NCBI GenBank assembly: GCA_003290165.1
Contig: QNQO01000461.1
Coordinates: forward strand, 248,001 to 312,000
Source: Berberis thunbergii
Taxonomy: Eukaryota > Streptophyta > Magnoliopsida > Ranunculales > Berberidaceae
DNA length: 64,000 nucleotides
Direction of reading: 5' to 3'
A program made the translations under genes and the position numbers. This document shows, one piece after another, positions 59,341 to 64,000 of the stretch; positions within the stretch are counted from its first letter, which is position 1, and each line of letters starts with the position of its first letter. Under the pieces are notes generated by a model, which was not told the DNA's origin, did no database searches, and saw nothing but the letters and a program-made list of their open reading frames with translations.

Positions 59341-61675
59341 TATCAGATCAGATCAAAGAAGATCAGATCAGATCAAAGAAGTTCAAAGAAGATAAAAAAA
59401 ATATTAGACCAAAGAAGATGGGATCAAAGAATATCATATCAAAAAAGATCAGATTAGATCAGATAAAAAATATCAAAGAACATCAGATCAACAAAAATCA
59501 AAGAAGATCAGATCAAAGAATATTAGTTCAAAGAAGATCCGATCAAAGAAGATAGAAGAAGATCAAAGAATATTAGATCAGATCAAAAAAGATCAAAGAA
59601 TATTAGATAAAAGAACATCAAAGAAAATTAGATCAGATCAATGAAGATCATATCAAAGAAGATCAGATCAAATAAGATAAAAAATATCAGATCAGATCAA
59701 ATAAGATAAAAGAATATCAGATCAGATCGAAGAAGATCAAATCAAATAAGATCAGATAAAAGAATATCAAAGAAGATAAAAGAATATCAGATCAAAGAAA
59801 TTCAAAGAAGATCAGATCAGATCAAAGAAGATTAGATGAAAATGATCAGATCAAAGAATATCAAATAAGATCAAAGAAGATCATATCAGATCAGATCAGA
59901 TCAAATCAAATCAAATCAAAGAAGATCAGATCAAATAAGATCAAAGAAGACCAAAGAAGATCAGATAAAAATAGATCAAAGAAAATCAGATCAGATAAAA
60001 GAAGACCAAAGAAGTTAAAAGTATATCAAATAAGTTAAAAGTAGATCAAAGAAGATCAGATTAAATCAGATCAGATCAAAGAAGTTAAAAGTATATCAAA
60101 GAAGATTAGATCAAATAAGATCATATCAAATAAGATCAGATCAGATCAAAGAAGATCAAATAAGATCAGAGAAGATCAAGGAAGATCAGATAAAAAAATA
60201 TCAAATAAGATCGAAGAAGATCAAAGAAGACCAAAGAAGATCAAAGAAGATCAGATCAAAAAAGATCAAAGAAGTTCAAAGAAGATCAAAGAAGTTCAGA
60301 GAAAATCAGATCAAAGAAGTTAAAAGTAGATCAAATAAGTTAAAAGTAGATCAAAGAGATTAGATTAAATCAGATCAGATCAAAGAAGTTAAAAGTAGAT
60401 CAAAGAAGATTAGATCAAAGAAGATCAGATCAAATAAGATCAGATCAGATCAAAGAAAATCAAATAAGATAAAAAAAGATCAAAGAAAATCAAAGAAGAT
60501 CAAAGAAGTTCAAAGAAGATCAGAGAAGATCAGATCAAAGAATATCAAATAAGATTAAATTGGATCAAAGAAGATCAGATCAAATCAAATCAAAGAAGAT
60601 AAGATCAAATAAGATCAAAGAAGACCAAAGTAGATCAGATAAAAAAAGATCAAAGAAGATCTGAGAAGTTCAAAGAAGATTAGATAAAAAAAGATCAAAG
60701 AAGATCAAAGAATATCAGAGAAGATCAGATCAAAGAAGATCAAAGAAGATCAGATCAGATCAAAGAAGATTAGATCAGATCAAATCAAATAAAATCAAAG
60801 AAGACCAAAGAAAATCAGATAAAAAATATCAAAGAAGTTCAGAGAAGATCAGAGAAAATCAGATCAAAGAAGATCAGATCAGATCAGAGAAGATCAAAGA
60901 AGTTAAAAGTAGATCAAATAAGTTAAAAGTAGATCAAAGAGATTAGATTAAATCAGATCAGATCAGATCAAAGAAGTTAAAAGTAGATCAAAGAAGATTA
61001 GATCAAAGAAGATCAGATCAAATAAGATCAGATCAGATCAAAGAAAATCAAATAAGATCAGAGAAGATCAAAGAAGATCAAAGAAAATCAAAGAAGATCA
61101 AAGAAGTTCAAAGAAGATCAAAGAAGATCAGATCAGATCAAGGAAGTTAAAAGTAGAACAAAGAAGTTAAAAGTAGATCAAAGAGATTAGATTAAATCAG
61201 ATCAGATCAGATCAAAGAAGTTAAAAGTAGATCAAATAAGATTAGATCAAAGAAGATCAGATCAAATAAAATCAAATAAGATCAGAGAAGATCAAAGAAA
61301 ATCAAAGAAGTTCAAAGAAGATCAAAGAAGATCAGAGAAGATCAGATCAAAAAATAATATCAAAGAAGATCAATCAGATCAAAGAAAATCAGAGAAGTTC
61401 AAAGAAGATCAGATAAGATCAAAGAAGATCAAAGAACTTCAAAGAAGATAAAAAAAGATCAGAAAAGATCAGATCAAAGAATATCAAATAAGATCAAAGA
61501 AGATAAAAAAAGATGAGATGAGATCAGATCAGATCAAAGAAGTTCAAAGAAGATCAGATCAGATCAAATCAAAGAATATCAAATAAGATCAAAGAAAATC
61601 AAAGAAGATCAGAGAATATCAAAGAATATCAAAGAAGATCACATAATATAAAATAAGATCAGATCAGATCAAAGA
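59338..61675. repeat. 2.3-kb GATCA / AAAGAA word array
   Basis: The tract is almost wholly made of AGATC, AGATCA, AAAGAA, AATATC and TTAAAAGTAGATCA words in variable order. It has very little G+C outside GATC, and no start-to-stop coding structure. GATC occurs at a density far above the rest of the window. Longer blocks recur (see the separate higher-order entry). It occupies the centre of the CACTA element where a transposase gene would be. Confidence 0.9.
60003..61300. repeat. higher-order repeats inside the GATCA array
   Basis: A block of the form GAAGTTAAAAGTAGATCAAA, a second GTTAAAAGTAGATCAAAGAG and ATTAGATTAAATCAGATCAG occurs near 60010, 60313, 60898 and 61142. It is followed by near-identical downstream sequence for 100-170 bp in the last three. 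This shows segmental duplication of long units on top of the short words. Confidence 0.75.
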
Positions 61676-62018
61676 GGAATGTCGTCGCTAATTGGTTTTA
61701 AAAAAAAACACTAAAGAGGTTAGCGACGGCCAAATTGCCGTCGCTAATTGGTTTTTATAAAAAAAACACTAAAGAGGTTGGTTTAAAAAAAAAAACTAAA
61801 GAGGTTAGCGACGGCTATTAACCCGCTAATTGGTTTAAAAAAAACAAAAACTAAAGAGGATGGCTGTCGCTAATTGGTTTAAAAAAAAAAACTAAAGAGG
61901 ATGGCCGTCGCTAATTGGTTTAAAAAAAAAACTAAAGAGGATGGCCGTCGCTAATTGGTTTAAAAAAAAAAAAACTAAAGAGGTTAGCGACGGTCGCTAA
62001 TTGGTTTAAAAAAAAACA
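61676..62018. repeat. AAACTAAAGAGG / GTCGCTAATTGGTTT array
   Basis: About seven units of 40-60 bp, GTCGCTAATTGGTTTAAAAA followed by AAACTAAAGAGGTTAGCGAC or a GATGGC variant. It is related to the left subterminal motif but uses a different spacer. Confidence 0.8.
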
Positions 62019-62330
62019 CCGATCCGCGTGAAATCTCATCTCAACCGTTAATAACACCCAAAAATTTAGCTCAATCCAACGTACTAAATCAAACCACGTC
62101 ATCGATCCGCGTGAAACTAACACAACCAATCCCCTTCAATTACCTTTCTCTATATAAATTTCAATTTTTTCTACAAACCAACTTAAACAAAAATTTTCTC
62201 TCAAATTTTTTTTCTCTCATCTTCCAGGGAAGAAACCCACTGATGAGAAGTCCACCGCTTCCTCGAAACCGATCCCGACGGCCTCTCTCTCCCCTTCCTT
62301 CATCCGCCGCCGCTCTCTCGGAGATCTGAG
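62019..62330 (+). promoter_or_regulatory. promoter-like and leader-like block, possibly captured
   Basis: The block has balanced, gene-like composition, unlike its neighbours. It holds a duplicated GATCCGCGTGAAA (62022 and 62104), an ACGTCAT bZIP-type site in AACCACGTCATC (62092-62103), a TATA box TATATAAA (62151-62158), a CT-rich leader, and an ATG at 62242 opening a short frame (MRSPPLPRNRSRRPLSPLPS) that runs into the GAGATCTC array. It looks like the promoter and first codons of a host gene acquired by the CACTA element. The source gene is unknown. Confidence 0.4.
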
Positions 62331-62535
62331 ATCTCTCATCTCGGAGATCTGTGACCTCAGATCTCTGATATCTCGGATCTCGGAGATCTGAGATATCTCG
62401 GATCTCGGATATCTGAGATCTCAGATCTCAGAGAATCTCAAATATCTGAGTTTTTGAGATCTGAATCTCAGATCTCGGAGAGATCTCTGATATTTTTTTA
62501 AAATCTCAGAGATCTCGGAGAAATCTGATCTTTTA
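62308..62535. repeat. GAGATCTC / CTCGGAGATCTGAGATCTC palindromic array
   Basis: About 220 bp of recurring GAGATCTGAGATCTC, TCTCGGATCTCGGAGATCTG and ATATCTGAGATCTC words. AGATCT is itself a palindrome, so many alternative hairpins are possible. The array begins within the short frame after the promoter-like block. Confidence 0.8.
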
Positions 62536-62569
62536 AAATATATATATATATTTATATATTTAAAAAAAA

Positions 62570-62925
62570 ACCATTTAGCGACGGCACAATTGCCGTCGCT
62601 AAAATAAAAAAAAATTTAATTTTTTTAAAAAAAAATCAGTTAGCCACGGCTAAAATTCCGTCACTAAAATAAAAAAAATTAAATTTTTTTTTAAAAAATC
62701 AGGTAGCCATGGCCAAAATGCCGTCGCTAAAATAAAAAAATTTTAATTTTTTTTATAAAAATCAGTTAGCCACGGCCAAAAGGCCGTCGCTAAAATAAAA
62801 AAATTTTAAATTTTTTTTACAAAAATCAAATAGCGACAGTTGTAGTGCCGTCGCTGATTCCTTTTAGCTACGGTTTTAGCTCAATCAGCGACGGTTTTTG
62901 CCGTTGCTGATTTCAATTGTTTTTG
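62570..62925. repeat. right subterminal array of AGC(G/C)ACGG...CCGTCGCTA motifs
   Basis: About six mini-palindromes such as TAGCGACGGCACAATTGCCG and TAGCCACGGCCAAAATGCCG, each closed by TCGCTA and separated by AAATAAAAAAATTT spacers. They mirror the left subterminal array next to the right CACTA terminus. Confidence 0.8.
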
Positions 62926-62933
62926 TTGTGTAT

Positions 62934-63243
62934 TATCCAAATTGTGGGTGTCAATATCATGACCATATGAAAAGTGGTGTCAGTTGGAAAAAAAACATAA
63001 GAAAAAAGGGGAAGAAGTAGAAGTGGAATTTGTTTTTAACCTCAAGATCTTTTGAGATACGGTTTATATTGTAGATGATTTTTTTATGGTTGCCAAATGA
63101 CCCATTTGTCTTTTAGCAAGGATGTTTTAGACCTAAAATAAGGGCACATATAAGCACGTGACCTGCTTAACAAGGCGTTAAGCTTCCCATCCAATTTATA
63201 GGGTTGTCATTAAATAGTTTTAAAATGGGAATGTGATGCAAAA
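62934..63243. other. short intergenic stretch between the CACTA element and MITE copy B
   Basis: No gene recognised. GATGCAAAA at 63235-63243 is the left target duplication of the following MITE. Confidence 0.5.
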
Positions 63244-63432
63244 GGAAAATTCTAGGGGTCGAGGGAGGGGTCGAGGTAAAGGGAGCGAGGGATGGGTGTA
63301 ACCACCCATCCTCCTCGCGATGAGCATTTGCGCGCATCTCCAACGCGATGCGCTCATCCCGAGGATGATGGGTGGTTACACCCATCCCTCGCTCCTTTAC
63401 CTCGCTCCCTCCCTCGCTCTGTAGAAGGACTC
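63244..63432. mobile_element. 189-bp foldback MITE, Mutator-like, copy B
   Basis: Perfect 9-bp flanking duplication GATGCAAAA (63235-63243 and 63433-63441). It begins GGAAAATTCTAGGGGTCGAG and ends CTCGCTCTGTAGAAGGACTC, which is copy A (44666-44855) read from the other end. The centre pairs GATGGGTGTAACCACCCATC with GATGGGTGGTTACACCCATC, and GCGATGAGC with GCTCATCCC. No protein is encoded. Confidence 0.85.
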
Positions 63433-63441
63433 GATGCAAAA

Positions 63442-64000
63442 TACACAAAACCTCTGTGTGTGTGTAGGGGGGGGGGATCTAGGGTTTCTGGTGGTGGTGG
63501 GGACCGATTGGCACACCTCATTTCAATAAAGGGTATAGTGTTGGTGGCCATTAGTACCGGGTAGTAGTGGCTGAATTAACAAAGGTTGTGAAGAAGAGGT
63601 GAGAAAAGAGGAAGAATTCACGTGCTAGGCTTTTAAAAAGGTGCTACATAGTAAACACTCTTTTTTGGAGACTAAGCACGATATATAACTTTTTTGGGTA
63701 CTATTATTTCATTTTCTATATAAATATTAAAAATTTGGCTTGAGGTTATAAAACTTGGGCATAAAAAAAAGGACTGGGTCTAACAATGTTTGATATACTC
63801 AAATCCTGGAAAACAATCAAATGAATAACATTTCGTGAATATAACATACCATCAAGGTTAGTTGAACCTTAATTCGTGAATTTCTTCATTTGGAAACGTT
63901 GCAATGACATAGTTCTTTTATGGATCCTTAATTCCATTGAATCTGACATCGCAGACAGTGTGATTTATTCATCTAGATGGAGGGTGATGAGCGCAATGTT
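63442..64000. other. intergenic to window end, no recognised gene
   Basis: Contains a short (GT)n next to a G9 run at about 63458-63477. No conserved frame is seen. Confidence 0.4.

Larger units (their letters stand above)
57530..62930. mobile_element. non-autonomous CACTA element, 5.4 kb, no transposase
   Basis: It begins CACTACAAAAAAAAAGCAAA. It ends TTGTTTTTGTTGTG, whose complement starts CACAACAAAAACAA. It is flanked by TAT on both sides (57527-57529, 62931-62933), the 3-bp target duplication expected of CACTA (En/Spm) elements. Subterminal regions are filled with AGCGACGG/CCGTAGCT repeats, typical of transposase-binding subterminal repeats in this superfamily. No transposase or other protein gene is visible. 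The interior is a 2.3-kb word array, tRNA-like repeats, a promoter-like block and a GAGATCTC array, described separately. Confidence 0.85.

Noticed and set aside
59338..61675. CRISPR-like array
   Set aside because: Repeats are short words of variable order without fixed-length repeats and unique spacers, in a plant CACTA element.
63290..63564. open frames across MITE copy B
   Set aside because: They run through the hairpin arms and occur on both strands because of the palindrome, not because of coding.

Overview
This is nuclear DNA from a flowering plant, most likely a eudicot. The genes have GT-AG introns, the sequence is AT-rich, and almost every class of plant transposable element is present. 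I cannot name the genus. No rRNA gene, intact tRNA gene, CRISPR array or bacterial operon is visible.

Host genes occupy the left 26 kb. (1) The last three coding exons of a group-G bZIP (G-box-binding factor) gene lie at 3745-4539 (+); its N-terminal exons are not recognisable. (2) A FAS1 (fasciclin-like arabinogalactan type) secreted protein gene lies at 6112-5477 (-), with a probable frameshift near its Pro/Ala-rich tail. (3) A complete seven-exon gene for the alpha subunit of mitochondrial succinate-CoA ligase spans 10437-25233 (+). Its exons join in frame to 337 codons. Three short non-autonomous LTR retrotransposons, all antisense, have enlarged its introns, and a hAT-like MITE lies just upstream of the start codon.

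From about 27.5 kb onward the window is mostly mobile DNA. A Copia LTR fragment abuts the truncated left end of a large Mutator-like element (about 27833-37603). That element has inverted arms of 1.4-1.6 kb and a broken FAR1/FHY3-type transposase gene. It also carries opposite-strand pieces that look like captured cargo: an RNase H1 N-terminal-domain protein, a PHD-finger exon and a terminal exon of unknown type. To the right are a Copia-like LTR (38640-39336), a TRIM element with a second 557-bp TRIM nested in one of its LTRs (39337-40825), a second hAT-like foldback element, a 190-bp tandem satellite with an (ATT)n insertion, and a 190-bp foldback MITE with a 9-bp target duplication. Further on come an unclassified repeat-like tract, a decayed Copia element (about 50.3-55.35 kb, -), a LINE fragment, and a 5.4-kb CACTA element (57530-62930).

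The CACTA element has no transposase. It holds arrays of AGCGACGG/CCGTAGCT mini-hairpins, a 2.3-kb GATCA/AAAGA word array with higher-order structure, tRNA-like box-B repeats, a promoter-like block and a GAGATCTC palindrome array. A second copy of the 190-bp MITE family, with a perfect 9-bp target duplication, lies at 63244-63432. The MITE termini resemble the right terminus of the large Mutator-like element, so the two may belong to one transposition system. That link, the cargo inside the Mutator-like element and the architecture of the CACTA element are the most unusual things here.
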